DNA of 64,000 nt, taken from positions 85,492,721-85,556,720 of the forward strand of contig NC_064830.1 of NCBI RefSeq assembly GCF_024166365.1. The letters run 5' to 3'. A program made the position numbers and the translations under genes. The first letter of the stretch is position 1. Each line of letters starts with the position of its first letter. Below are positions 41,801 to 53,390 of this stretch, piece by piece. The DNA comes from Elephas maximus indicus. Taxonomy: Eukaryota > Chordata > Mammalia > Proboscidea > Elephantidae. The notes under the pieces are model-generated. The model was not told the origin of the DNA and made no database searches. It worked only from the letters and a program-made list of their open reading frames with translations.

Positions 41801-44800
41801 CACTTGGGGTTTGCAGTAGACCCGTAGATCCCTGGAATTCTGGCTCTTGTTCAATCTCCTCCTCACTCATTCTTTCACTGCCAGAATCTTCTACTATTGC
41901 CTCCTGTGAGGTCTCCTCAGGTTCCCAGCCTACAGGTTCCTGGTGTTCAATCTCAATATCCCCTCTTTCTTGCCTTGAGGGTGACGGGACTTCTTTTAGG
42001 GTGTTGCTGGAAGGGGCAGATACCCGTGAGTTAATTAGGGCATCCATCTCCTTGTAGAATGCACAGGACTCTAGCACATGGCCATTTTTCACTTTGCGGT
42101 AGCTCTTCTGTAGGCTTTTGAACTTGGTCCGGCACTGTTCAGGTGTCCGGAGGAAGCCACACTCTCGCAGCTGTTCAGCCACGGCCCCGTACAATTTGCT
42201 CTTCCGATGACAGGCTTGAAGTGCTTCATAAAACCGAGTCTCACGGAGGATATCAAGAAAAGTCTTGGTTTCCTCGTAGCCCCAGTGCACACCTGTCATT
42301 CAACGGTAAAGTTCAAAGATGTAAGAAAAGGAGTCTGTAGCCTGTATACTACATACATTACAAAATATAAGGGGTAAAAAAAAAATTACATTCACTGTAG
42401 CAACAAGAACTATAATATTCCTAGTTATTAAGCTTAGCAAGAAATAAGAAGGTCTCTATAAAAAATCTGTATTTTATTAAAGGACATAAAAGACCTTAAA
42501 AAACAGAGATGCTATGTTTACGAATAGGGAGATTCCAGTTGTACAGATAACAATTCTCAAACGAATCTATAAAATAAAAAATCCTAATAGGATTTTTTAA
42601 TTGAAACTGATAAGCTGAACTTAAAAGTTTACTTGGAAGAATAAAAATGCAGGAAAGTCTCCAAATATGCCATTCCTACGGTGATTAACTGAAGGATCTA
42701 GTTGTCTAGAAGCAGCCTTTGGAAAATGGCTAGGAACGCTGGACTGGGACGCCCAAGAAAAACTTTTTCTCCCAAAGTTCCTAGCACTTCTTTCATCAGT
42801 TTTCCTTGAAGAGGAGAAATACGTCCAGAGCAGTTTTTGTTACCATTGATTCCTCTACTCTGAGAGATGCAATAATCTGCAAGACAAGCAGATACTCTGT
42901 TTTTATAACAGAATAAAACTTTTCAGGACACCTCTCAATACAGTTTGTTACATAGGCTTTTTGTGTGTTTTTGTAATCTGCAGTAGGAAAAGTCATTTCT
43001 ATCCTCTCACTGGTTGGGCTTTTCCAGTCCTATCACTGTGTCCCCATACTTGAAGTCATCCCAAGAGCCTCATCCTTACGTCTATGGATTTCCAGATTGG
43101 ATCTTTTTTATCAGATCTGTTTTTGGGTGGGTATTATCCTGAGTATACTCCCAGCTCTCTTTTCCTGATTTATTTTTCCATTCTAAGAACCTATCATTTT
43201 TTCATAAGCTAAAGTAGAAAAACATTACTAATAAGTAGAAAAATATTACTAATAAGAGTGATACCAGGCAAAGTTTTTAGCATCTGTAATGTGTCTGTGC
43301 CAGTATTTTCCCACTTAACACTAACAACAACCCTGTGGGGGAATTCTTAGTCCTATTTTACAGATGAGAAAATTGATGCTTAAAGTTGTTGTGATGTATC
43401 TACTGTCACACAGTATTAACGAGCAGTCTCTGTGTTCTTATATTTAAGATGTACCTCTTGTAAGAGACACAGGTTTTTTTTTTGTTTTTTTTTTTATGTC
43501 TGACCATCTTTGTCTTTTAAGTTTATAATTAATGATATATTTGGATTTACAGCTACCATCTTGCTATTTGCTTTTCATTTGACCCATCTATTTTATGCTA
43601 CTTTATTATTCCTGGTCGTCTTTTAGACTAATCAGAAATTTCTATTATTTCATTTTTCACTTTTTTAACATGTTACAATTCTTTTATTGATTATCCTAAA
43701 GAATGCAACAATACATTCTTGCCTTATTACAATTTAATACAGCTGATTGGTTTATGCCAATTCCCAGATAATGCTAGGCCCTTAGAATACTTTAACTCCA
43801 TTTATCTTCTTTCCAGTAGGCCCCAAGTACTCAAAATTCATGCTGAGCTCTAAAATAAAAAATAAACAGACCCTCCCTCCAAAAAAAAAAAAACAACCCC
43901 CACCACAGCTACTCAGTCTGTTATTCATATTGCACTGGGAAGCAACAACAGATAGCCTCAAGTATTTTAGTTACATGCCCGTATCATAATGCTAAGTGGC
44001 AAGGAGTACTTGATGGCACTTCCCAGGTTTGCTCACTTCTTTTTTTTTTTATTAACTTTTATTAAGCTTCAAGTAAACGTTTACAAATCCAATCAGTCTG
44101 TCACATATAAGTTTACATACATCTCACTCCCTACTCCCACTTGCTCTCCCCCTCTTGAGTCAGCCCTTTCAGGTTTGCTCACTTCTTATCTACCCCTTTT
44201 TCCATATGGAGTGAAACTTCATACCAGAAAAAAAGCACAAATCTTACCACTCAGGTTTTGAAACAAAACAGGGGCACCACGAATTTTGGATTTCCGGATT
44301 AATTCAACGCCCATCTCATCACCATCAGATTCTTCTGCTGCTTCTTCCTTCTCTACCAAACGAATCTGTTCTTTATTTCTGATAACAATTCTTTTCAGTC
44401 TGGGGAGAGAGGCCATCTCCTTTGGCTTATCAGAGGATGAAGCATAGGCTGTGGGATTCAACAAAGCATCCATGTCCTCAAAGAAGGCACAGGGTTCGAG
44501 AACGTGGCCATTTCTCACTTTTCGATAGCTCTTCTGGAGACTTTTGAACTTGGTCCGACACTGTTCTGGTGTTCGGAGGAAGCCACATTCCCGCAACCAT
44601 TCAGCCACAGCACCATACACCTGGCTGTTTCGGGGACAAGCCTGAAGTGTTTCATAAAAGCGGGACTCTCTGAGAATTGCAAGAAAAGTCTTAGTTTCCT
44701 CATAGCTCCAATGTACGCCTGCTATTTTTTCATCTTCTAAACCCCACTGTTGCTGCTCTCGCCACGTTTTTCCTGCATTTCTTGCAGGGATCTGAACAGC

Positions 44801-47800
44801 ATGAACTGACTTTTCCTTGATGTAGTTGCTTCGGAGGATATTCCTCTTATTAGAGGAATGAAGACCTCTAGTCCATGGCTCCTTTCTCTGCTCCAATCGG
44901 GCTATCTTGCTAGAAGTAGACACTGAACTTCCTACAGTAAGAGAAACATTATTTCATGCTAGACATAAGGGTCATTACTGCATGCCACAATTTTCTGCTG
45001 AGCCTGCTCTCCTGGACTACTTATTCACACCTATCCTTTAAAGGTCTTATCCAATTTACTTCTCTCCTCAAGCCTTCTCCACCATGATAGTGCATACTGT
45101 AGTTACTCCTATAGGACTTCTTTGGCCCAATCATCTGACAACATATACTATCATTTTACTTTCCATGTATGTACCACTTACTTCCCCAGCTAGGCTGGAA
45201 AGCCTTTGAGGGTAAGAACCATGTATTATTTTATTACCTTTGTTTTTTCTCTTAGTACCTAACATAGTTTAAGTTCAAAATACGCTCCTAATCAGCGTTT
45301 ATTTATAAAATAAAGTGTGCCTGTATCTGCTCCCCCTATGTTCCTACTCCCTGCCCACAGATACGCATACAACCCCACATATCAGGAATATAAGAGATGA
45401 GAAATCAAGAATTCTTGGAGGTATTCTGGCATGATTAATAGAAGAGATGTAAGAACAGGGAAGCAAATTGAGAGTTTGTTTGTTTACAGTACTGCAGTGA
45501 TCGACACGTCTTAAATGTGAATCCTGGCTCCACTACTTAGTTCACTTTTTGACCAAGGGAAGTTTCTTAACCTCTCTGAGCCTTAGTTGCCTGGGGGATA
45601 ATAACTGTGTATTCAAAAAGGTTCTGGGAAGATGAAATAAATGATTATCTATAAAATGTCCAATGTCCAGTAGGTATGTAATAAACTTGTTTTCTTCCCC
45701 AGACAACGTACAAACACGCTTCACGGAATTCTCCTAAAGAAGCAGCATCAAATAAAACCCTTTCTGAAAGAACCCTGGGGATGGAGATTTGTTCTTTATT
45801 TTTAGTGAGGGAAGTAGGTGTGGGGGCCATGGGGAGGCAGGTGCAAACTCTATAAGGAGGAGGCAGGCAATGTAAATTAGTGAGGAGGCTGGAGCCGGAA
45901 CCCTGGACAGTTCAGCGTGTGCCCTTTATTCACCTCTGGCCAAACTACTGTTAGGTGGGAATGTGGCCTATGATATCTGACTTTAGATGTTTCAAGAGAT
46001 ACTGGGAATTCAGATTTATAGGCTAATTTTAAATTAAAATACCGTGCAGGCCAAAAATAGGTGTGCAGGCCTGATTCAGCCCATGAGTCCTTAGTTTGCA
46101 ATCTAAGATAAAAGACAGTAAAGGTGTCTTGGAGCCTATGTCTTCCCATACGTGAAATGAAGGGATTTAGCTAAATCTGAATTCTCAAAGCGTGGTCCCT
46201 AGCCCACTAGTGGCAGAGTTTCCCAAGCACTCTAATTTAGCAATTTACTAGGTTTGGATGCTACATGATCCAAGAGTTTAATGTGTAAATAGATGGGCAG
46301 ATGGTTGGAATGTGTGCTGTTTTGGGGAAGAGTGCTTGCTATTGGCGCGTCATTAATGTCACATTAAGTTGGCCATTTCTTCAACTGCTTTAATTCCTTT
46401 CTAATTCTAAACAACTGTTGGTTTATCTGTAATCTATTCAGCTTGATGTAGTCCATTTTATAATCTCTATATATTAGTATCTACACATAGCACTGTCCAA
46501 TAGAATTTTCTGCAATTACGGAAATATTCTGTAATTGTGCTGTCCAATACACCTATTAAATACTTAAAACGTAGCTACTTTCACGAGGAACTGAATTTTT
46601 AATTTTAATTAATCTAATAAAATATCTACACGTGCCTAGGAGTCCTGGTGGTGCAGTGGTTTACAGCTCAGGCTGCTAACTAAAAGGTCAGCGGTTTGAA
46701 TCCACCAGCCGCTCCTTACTGCTAGGACAGAGTAGAAATGTTCTACTCTGTCCTATAGTGTCGCTATGAGTCAGAAGTGACTCAACGGCAATGGGTTTCG
46801 TTTGGTTTTTGGACATGAGGCTAGTGGCTATCCTATTTGACAGCACAGGTCTATAGTATCTACGGTGTGTATTTATAGTATTTATAGTGCGTACAGTATA
46901 TACAGTGTGCAGACTATCTGTAGTGTATATAAAATTTAAATTTATAAGTAGAACTGTCTTGTAGCTCATATATGAATCATACATATCCCTACTACTAAAG
47001 CAGACGTAGACATAATCCTCCAAAAATTTGCTTGTAGAGACTGACACTTAAGTGGTTCGTGTTGCCTATAAATTCATGGTATTTTACAACATGCTACCAA
47101 GGTTATTGTATTTAAATTACTCTTTTTCTTCTGTTTATAAAATTTTCATTCACCCAACAAACGTTTACCAGGCACTCACCATGTGTCAGGCACTGTAGGA
47201 GATGTTGGGGTTACTGTGGTTAAACAAAAACAAACTCAAAGAAGACCTTGTGACTTAATGGATCTTTTAAGTTTAGGCTCTTAAGTAATATAAATATGAC
47301 AGTCACATATAACACCTCTCCAATTTTTTTAATCACTAAATTGTATACATCTATGTATATACATTGTGATCAATAAAAATTTAATCACTAAATTGTATAT
47401 ATCTACGTATATATATGGAAACCCTGATGGAGTAGTGGTTAAGTACTACAGCTGCTAACCAAAAGGTCGACAGTTCAAATCCACTCTATGGGGCAGTTCT
47501 ACTCTGTCCTATAAGGTCGCTAAGAGTCGCAATTGACTTGATGGCAATCGGTTTTTGTGATGTATGTGTATATATATATATTTTTTTTTTATTGGAAAGA
47601 AGGATGGGTGAAGTAAAAGGAGATGGATAAGTGATTACACTAGACAACACATAAAGGTCCTTTAAGTGCTAACACTTATAACTATTTTATCATCAGTAGA
47701 GATGAACGTATTAGAAATCTTCTAAGCTTTGATTTGAAAAGGGAAAGGATTCTTACCCAAGGAGGCCACGTTCCCAACACTCTCCTTCCTGATCTCCCGG

Positions 47801-50800
47801 AAGAGGTCTCTGTGAGCAGGAATCTGATGCACACGCTTTTTGTAGGAGAAACCCCTTGCCACATGGGTATCTTTCACTGGTCCCTGTAACAACACTGATA
47901 CCAATGACTACCAAGATAACTGCATGGATCTTCTAAGGATAAATGATCATGGGTGAAGCATAAAAGAGCCCTAGGACAGAGCTGAAATCAAGCAACCTAG
48001 AGCATATTATGTGCCAAATGAAACAGAGAACACTATAAAGAATCCTAAGAGAGATGATTCAGCAAGAAGCCCCATTACTCAGAAGGCTGGGTCCAATCTT
48101 TTCCAGAAAAAAAATAAGGGGAGGAGGAGTTCCTTGGAGGAAGTACAAAAGTTTGAAAAGTGTGAAGACAGGAAATTAATGTGACTGAACACTCTAGGAG
48201 GGCCAGAGAGAACAGTTACAATTTACCTGGGATCCAGCCGGAAGACGGGTGGTTGTCACTTCCTGGTCTCTGGTGTTCCATTCATCAACAGAGGCAGCAA
48301 CCCAGGGAGGAGGCTGAACTGTGAGAAGAGAAAGAAACAGTGTCCTGTTCTTGGCTCTATCATTCATACTGCTTCTCCTCTTAATAAATGAACACGTGGA
48401 AACGACCAAGAAAGACAAATCAATCATTTTCTCAGTGCAATCAGTACAATGCCCTAAACCATGGTACCCTAAGCCAGGGCTCATAAACTCAAATGCTTTC
48501 AAGAGTAAGCAAGTAAAGTACATGATGAAAGGGGCCAGAGAGGGACTGTGGGGAACTTGAGATTGCATGTCCCATTGAAAGGGCGCAGCCAATGCTGGCT
48601 CCAGCTGATGCTCCAATGTGAGACTATGGCCCAGGTATAGCCAGAGTTTCTAATTTTTCAAGAGAAGCCAGAAATCTGGACTTTTATGTGACATTTCAAA
48701 ATCTTAAACTTTAGAAACTAAATAAATTAAAAAAAAAAACAACAACAAAAACTCTTGATAGGTGAAACAAAAGAAGCCTGACTTGGCATGTGGGTTATCA
48801 GTTTGTGATTTCTAGCATAAGTAAATCCCCTATGAATGAATACTGCCCTAAAGGACTTAGCATACATAGTACTGGGCACTACAGGAAAATACACCCCTCT
48901 AAGAGTAGAAGAAGGCAACCTGAGTGGTGCTAATGGTTAAGTGCTCGACTACTAACCAAAAGGTTGGTGGTTCAAATCCACCCAGAGGCACCTCGGAAGT
49001 AAGGACCGGTGATCCACTTCTGAAAGGTCACAGCCTTGAAAACCCTATGGAGCAGTCTGCGCACATGGGGTTGCTATGAGTCGGAAATGACTCGATAGCA
49101 ACTAACAACAAGAAAGGTGGAAAGAAAATATATAAACTTATATACAATGTAATCTATATAATGCAATCTGTGGTCTAATGTCTATCTTGGAACTCATCAT
49201 CTGGGAAGAACTTACAAAAGTAAATTTCACTTGGGACCGAGAACTCAAAAGCTTGCTCTGAGACTTTCCACAAAGGCAAATTGAATCGCCACCTTCATAT
49301 ATGGCTGAAATCATGGGTCTTCCTTGAGAATAAATTCACCTTTCTGAGCTATCTATCCCTTAAAGTTTTCATCCTCCCCATCCCCCAGTAAGCACTTCAA
49401 CAGAACAAACTTTTCCACTTTAGAAATTTCTTATTGCCCTGAGATGGTAAAACCCAGAAACACCATAACAAGTATTTATCAGACTAAATTCATCAGCTAA
49501 ATTATCTGAGGGCATCTAATTCATGTGAATATGACAGCTTTAATGCTGATGAACATACACTGGATAATTCAGAAACCATTAATGTTTGCAGTGAATTCTA
49601 CTATAATATGATTTGGGGGAAGGTAAAGAGATGGGGTATAGTAGTGAATCTTGCTCCTCAGTCAGAGGCTGTATAAGTTTGACGTTTAAAAGTAACTGTG
49701 CCATCACAGAAGAAAGGAAATTAACATTTATCAAGCACTGTTATAGGAGCCCTCGTGGTGCAGTGGCTAAGTGTTCGGCTGCCAACAGAAAGGTCAGTGG
49801 TTCGAAATCACCAGCCGCCCTGTGAAGAAAGATGTGGCAGTCTACTTCAGTAAAGATTTACAGCCTTGGAAACCCATGGGGCAGTTCTACTCTGTCCTAC
49901 AGGCTCGCTATGAGTTGGAATTGACTTGACAGCAATGGGTTGGGGTTTTTTTTGGCATTACACATTGGCCTTTTTTCAATGCCTCATTCAATCTACACTA
50001 AGAACACTTTTATAGATGAGAAAATGGAAACTCTGAGAAGTTAAGTAACCTGACCAAAGCCACGCAGATAAAAAATGGCAGAGCTAGGTTTTAAACCCAG
50101 GTTTGACTGCATCCAAACTCTAATCTGTTACCCTTTGCACATTAATGCCTCTTTTTATATTACTTGCCTAAGATCACATAGCTAGACAGTGGCAGAGGCA
50201 GGATATAAACCCAAGTCTTTTCACTGCAGATCTAATGATCTTTCCATTCCTCCAAGTCTGATACCGCACCTCAGGGAACAAAGAGATCACTATGGACTGG
50301 GAAGGACAGGGTGTTTACTTCCTTGTATTTGACTTGCTTTATGGCTGTCTAGGGAAGCTATGAACATCAGTGGTCCCTTCTCCATGAAGTCTTACTGTTT
50401 ATCCCTTTCGTAGGCTACTTCTTTGATGCCTCAACCTGTAAGTTAATTTCTGGAAATACATGTCTTACTTCCCTTTCCAACAGCTTCTCAAGTTGTTTAC
50501 ATCAGCCAAGAACATATATACAAACACACATGACAAGACTAAAAAATATAGGCTGATTGTACAAAGGAGATTTGTAAATAACACTACTCTACAAGACTTC
50601 AATGCCAGCCTGAACAACTTAAGTCTCCCCATCTTTAAGATCTTTTTTTATGCTGCACATTTCTCAACTCTTGAAGCTAAATAAGTCTTCCTCTGTAACT
50701 AATCAATGTATTTTCTAATATGTACTGAGAGCACCCTACTCTGAGCAAGTCACAGTGTTAGGGTTACAAAATAAATCTACCGTGGTCTCTGCACTAGGCA

Positions 50801-52578
50801 TGCTCTGAGTTCTTCTTACCATTCTTGGGAAAGGGCCGATGCTCTCTTTTACGGCTCAGCTGTTCCTGGTGTCCTGAGTGGAGGCTTCCAGCTTCTTCCA
50901 GGGACACCACCCTGGGCTGTGTCTCCACCTGCTCTGGCTGGAAGTCTGCCACCTCCCATGCTGCTCCAAGTGAAGACTGAGTCTCTGAGTGCACAGGACT
51001 GCTGACCTAGGAAATAAGTCCAATACCATAATGGAAAGAAAGAAGAAAAGAGGTTGAGATCAGGGTCAAATTCCCCCAAGAAAGATATCAAAGAAGGGTA
51101 GAAGATGTGAGAAAGAATGAGAGCACTGAGTTAAGAGCACTGTCCAGAGGTTTGGGCAGAAGAGGGGAATACTTCTTACTAATAGAAAAGAAATATATAG
51201 AGAAAAATCTGTCAGGAGTGAAACACAGAACCTCCTTGTTATTAGAATAGATATCATTTAAGCCCCCTATCTCCTAGGGCCACAGAAGAATAAAAGTCAT
51301 GAGAATACAAATATACTCACTAGTGAACTGAAAATTTATGAAATTAATTTCCACTTAAGACATCTAGTATCCATCCCTGACCAACACAGCAACCTGCTCA
51401 TAGATCTTTACACAGTGCAAATCCTGCACAAGGTGATGCAAGATTCCATGAGGTTTATGAAAAGGATGTTGAAAAACAACTAGAAGAGCATGCAAATTGA
51501 CAAATGAGGATCTGGCAGTAAAACCAGGGAAGAGTGACAAGGATGGTGACATTGACAGACACTTAAGAATACACAGTCTAGAATATTAAAGGATTCCGGA
51601 GGACCCTGGGATAACTGATAAAATCCTTGCTCTTTTTTTGAAGGAGCGAGAGGGCACAAAAATAGCCATCTTTAGGATCCAACTGCCAAAGTCAAACCCT
51701 GTGAAACATAACTAACTGTACCGTCTCTCACACAATTTTATCAGGAACAAATCAAGGATTTAAAACAAATACTTTATAGGTATAACTACTTCATTTTATT
51801 TGCAAGGTAATGTTTCAACCACACCACCTTTTTTTCTCTCTCTATTTAATGTGAAATTTTGGTCCTCATTTTTAGTGGATTCACCTTAAACCTGTTGCCG
51901 TCGAGTCGATTCCGACTCATAGCGACCCTATAGGACAGTGTAGAGCTGCCTCATAGGGCTTCCAAGAAGTGGCTGGTGGATTCAAACTGCCTACCTTTTA
52001 GTTAGCAGCTGAGCTCTTAACCACTGCACCACCAGGGCTCCGATTCACTTCAAGCTTCTTTTACTCGAGCCATTTATCATTCCATAACCAGCGCTTCCTG
52101 GAACGCTTTCCTGCCCATCTGCTTATCCCACTCCCTGCTTTCTAAAGGCAAACATTTGGGAAATCCTTCTCACCTGCTGCCTTAGTCTTCCAGTCTCTTT
52201 CTCCAAATGTACCACCAGGGCCACTGCTTCCTCTCCGCTTTCCGGACACTGCTTCTGTGCCCACGCCTGAATCTTCTCCGGTAAAATGGTGAGAAACTGC
52301 TCAACCACCAGCAGCTCGAGCATCTGCTCCTTGGAACGCATTTCTGGCTTCAGCCACAGGCAGCAAAGTTCCCAGAGTTTACTGAAAGCTTCATGAGGTC
52401 CGGTCACATCCTCGTAACAGAGTTGCCTGAAGCATTTGCGAAAGGTCTCAGACTCGGAGCCACCCGATCCTGCCATAACAGACTCCGATGCCCACTCGGG
52501 GTCCTTTTCCATCTTCATTATTAGGCACCCCTCAACCTCCAGGGGCACGTCGATCTGAGGGTCCAGCGCTGCAGCCAT
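37911..52578 (-). CDS. ZKSCAN2: ZKSCAN2, zinc finger with SCAN domain, complete seven-exon coding region
   Basis: Nuclear DNA-binding protein of the SCAN/C2H2 family, presumed transcription regulator. Coding exons in reading order: 52578-52174, 51006-50820, 48318-48227, 47883-47757, 44931-44248, 42292-41801, 38833-37911. All junctions are GT-AG in consistent phase, giving 2910 bases and 969 residues (human about 967). Domains: SCAN about 45-128; Myb/SANT-like domain 1 about 342-430; a near-copy, domain 2, about 499-587; an acidic linker about 610-655; six C2H2 fingers 779-939 preceded by one degenerate finger. I cannot point to a convincing KRAB A box despite the gene name. No frameshift or premature stop, so it looks functional. 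It is convergent with AQP8. The identification rests on strong recalled similarity to human ZKSCAN2 along the whole length and on synteny. Confidence 0.95.
38834..41800 (-). other. ZKSCAN2: ZKSCAN2 intron 6
   Basis: Holds an AfroSINE (38915-39135) and an old LINE 3' end at about 39800-40030 (AACATGTAAAAAAGTAGAGA, GGCTATTTTGAAGCAAATTT). The rest is unremarkable. Confidence 0.55.
38915..39135 (+). mobile_element. AfroSINE
   Basis: TCCCTGGATGATGCAAAAGG head to GTTGCCGTGAGTTGGAATAG, ACTCGATGGTAATGAGTGTG tail. Confidence 0.85.
41801..42292 (-). CDS. ZKSCAN2: ZKSCAN2 coding exon 6 (second Myb/SANT-like domain)
   Basis: Completes Gly499 and encodes residues 500-662 plus one base. Acceptor ATGACAG, donor GTAAGG. 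The domain begins at the first residue of the exon ([16 protein letters not shown]) and is close to identical to that of exon 5, including the shared [20 protein letters not shown] block. A long acidic tail follows ([11 protein letters not shown]). Confidence 0.95.
42293..44247 (-). other. ZKSCAN2: ZKSCAN2 intron 5
   Basis: Holds a MIR (43275-43440), antisense old L1 ORF2 text (43440-43760), an imperfect 22-base duplication (about 43210-43255) and the L1 3'-UTR fragment at 44042. Confidence 0.55.
44042..44169 (-). mobile_element. L1 3'-UTR fragment in ZKSCAN2 intron 5
   Basis: Poly-T then TTTTATTAAGCTTCAAGTAA to CCCCCTCTTGAGTCAGCCC, between CAGGTTTGCTCACTTCTT copies at 44024-44041 and 44170-44187. 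The sense strand equals that of ZKSCAN2. Confidence 0.87.
44248..44931 (-). CDS. ZKSCAN2: ZKSCAN2 coding exon 5 (first Myb/SANT-like domain)
   Basis: Completes Gly271 and encodes residues 272-498 plus one base. Acceptor ACTGTAG, donor GTAAGA. The first 70 residues are a basic linker; the Myb/SANT-like domain runs about 342-430 ([16 protein letters not shown] to [10 protein letters not shown]). An acidic tail [15 protein letters not shown] follows. Confidence 0.95.
46639..46815 (+). mobile_element. AfroSINE
   Basis: GGAGTCCTGGTGGTGCAGTG head to GTCGCTATGAGTCAGAAGTG and TTTGGTTTTT. Confidence 0.9.
47418..47565 (+). mobile_element. AfroSINE with internal deletion
   Basis: GGAAACCCTGATGGAGTAGT head joined directly from AAATCCACT to CTATGGGGCAGTTCTACTCT, so about 20 central bases are missing. 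Confidence 0.85.
47757..47883 (-). CDS. ZKSCAN2: ZKSCAN2 coding exon 4 (linker)
   Basis: Residues 229-270 plus one base. Acceptor GTTACAG, donor GTAAGA. Reads [16 protein letters not shown] then [16 protein letters not shown]; conserved linker without a clear domain. Confidence 0.93.
48227..48318 (-). CDS. ZKSCAN2: ZKSCAN2 coding exon 3 (short linker)
   Basis: Completes Val198 and encodes 30 residues ([20 protein letters not shown], then [11 protein letters not shown]). Acceptor TCTCACAG, donor GTAAAT. Matches the human segment closely. Confidence 0.93.
48920..49115 (+). mobile_element. AfroSINE
   Basis: CCTGAGTGGTGCTAATGGTT head to GGTTGCTATGAGTCGGAAAT, ACTCGATAGCAACTAACAAC. Confidence 0.87.
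49745..49960 (+). mobile_element. AfroSINE
   Basis: GGAGCCCTCGTGGTGCAGTG head to GCTCGCTATGAGTTGGAATT and a GGTTTTTTTT tail. Confidence 0.9.
50820..51006 (-). CDS. ZKSCAN2: ZKSCAN2 coding exon 2 (linker)
   Basis: Residues 136-197 plus one base of the next codon. Acceptor TTTCCTAG, donor GTAAGA. Encodes a hydrophilic linker ([19 protein letters not shown], then [16 protein letters not shown]) conserved with human ZKSCAN2; no domain recognised. Confidence 0.93.
51007..52173 (-). other. ZKSCAN2: ZKSCAN2 intron 1
   Basis: Holds one AfroSINE (51890-52045); otherwise no recognised feature. Confidence 0.55.
51890..52045 (-). mobile_element. AfroSINE, young-looking
   Basis: CCGTCGAGTCGATTCCGACT, CATAGCGACCCTATAGGACA to CACTGCACCACCAGGGCTCC; close to consensus. 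Confidence 0.93.
52174..52578 (-). CDS. ZKSCAN2: ZKSCAN2 coding exon 1 (SCAN domain)
   Basis: Residues 1-135, from ATG at 52578 to CAGCAG before GTGAGA. An acidic lead of about 44 residues is followed by the leucine-rich SCAN dimerisation domain, seen as [20 protein letters not shown] through the [18 protein letters not shown] block to LVVHLEKE. Phase 0 exit. Confidence 0.95.
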
Positions 52579-52596
52579 GCTCCAACTACAGGTTCA

Positions 52597-52602
52597 ACGT
52601 CA
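52597..52602 (-). promoter_or_regulatory. ZKSCAN2: TGACGT (CRE half site) in ZKSCAN2 leader
   Basis: TGACGT on the - strand, 19 bases upstream of the ATG. It may be a CREB/ATF site if transcription starts close to the coding region; function not shown. Confidence 0.3.
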
Positions 52603-53280
52603 CGTTTCGCTTCAAGAGCTCCCGTGCTTAATGTTCTTGCAAGTGTGGGAAAGCAGGGCAGTAAAAATGGCACGGTCAGCAGAAACCGGGTACTCCCGGC
52701 TGATTCATTCTAGGCCCTTGAAAAAAAGACCGTGTACCCTAAGGTCCAAAAACCCGACCTCTTCTCCAGACAAGAAGTGTCCCCGCAATGTGGTTTTCCA
52801 GGATGCATCCCCTTTGTAGTGCAATGTCGGAAACAGGGAAGACCGAGAACTGGGAGAAAATCAAGGAGACTGAGGAAAGGAGGGGCGGGGGCAGACGGCC
52901 CGGCTGGGAGGGGGGTGTGTCAGCTGCCCGGGTTTGGGCTCCGGGAGGCGAGGCCCTGGGTGGGTGGGGCCGGATGGCCAGGCCCCGCCCGGCCACGGGT
53001 TCGGGTCTCGGGTCACCGTGGCGCGCCCAGGCCGCTGCGGGTGTCCGGTGGCGGCCAGCGGTGTCCAAGACGGGCGCCGGCCTCTTGCGGGCCGACGGCG
53101 ACCCGGGAAGTCCACGGGAAACCTCCGCACGCTGGAGAGAGGTGCGAAGCAGTCCGCCCTTGAGGGCAGAGAAGCCGCGGGGCGAAGACCGGCCTTTCCA
53201 GGGGCCGCTGCCAGCTCCTCGCGCTCTGCCTCGTCCGCTCGGTCCGCAGAGTGCGCGGGGGGCGCTGGGAGCCACGGCCA

Positions 53281-53289
53281 CGCATGCGC
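53281..53289. promoter_or_regulatory. NRF1-like site CGCATGCGC
   Basis: Matches the core of the NRF1 palindrome; about 100 bases from the TCTCGCGAGA element, inside the CpG island. Confidence 0.6.
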
Positions 53290-53380
53290 TTTCCGCGTCC
53301 GCGCGCCGAGGGGTTGGAAGGGCGGCTTTCTCGCGGGCGAGGGGTTCCGGGGCGGGGCGGGGGGGCGCTCAGCGGTAGAT

Positions 53381-53390
53381 TCTCGCGAGA
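53381..53390. promoter_or_regulatory. TCTCGCGAGA palindrome
   Basis: Perfect 10-base palindrome known as a core element of bidirectional CpG-island promoters. It lies about 800 bases upstream of the ZKSCAN2 ATG. Confidence 0.75.

Larger units (their letters stand above)
44932..47756 (-). other. ZKSCAN2: ZKSCAN2 intron 4
   Basis: Holds a hAT-like fragment (about 46010-46100), two AfroSINEs (46639-46815 and 47418-47565), TAGTGT-rich degenerate repeats (46840-46930), a MIR piece (47150-47215) and a direct repeat near 47331-47410. Confidence 0.5.
48319..50819 (-). other. ZKSCAN2: ZKSCAN2 intron 2
   Basis: Holds AfroSINEs (48920-49115 and 49745-49960) and MIRs (around 49985-50120 and 50150-50270). 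No added exon seen. Confidence 0.55.
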
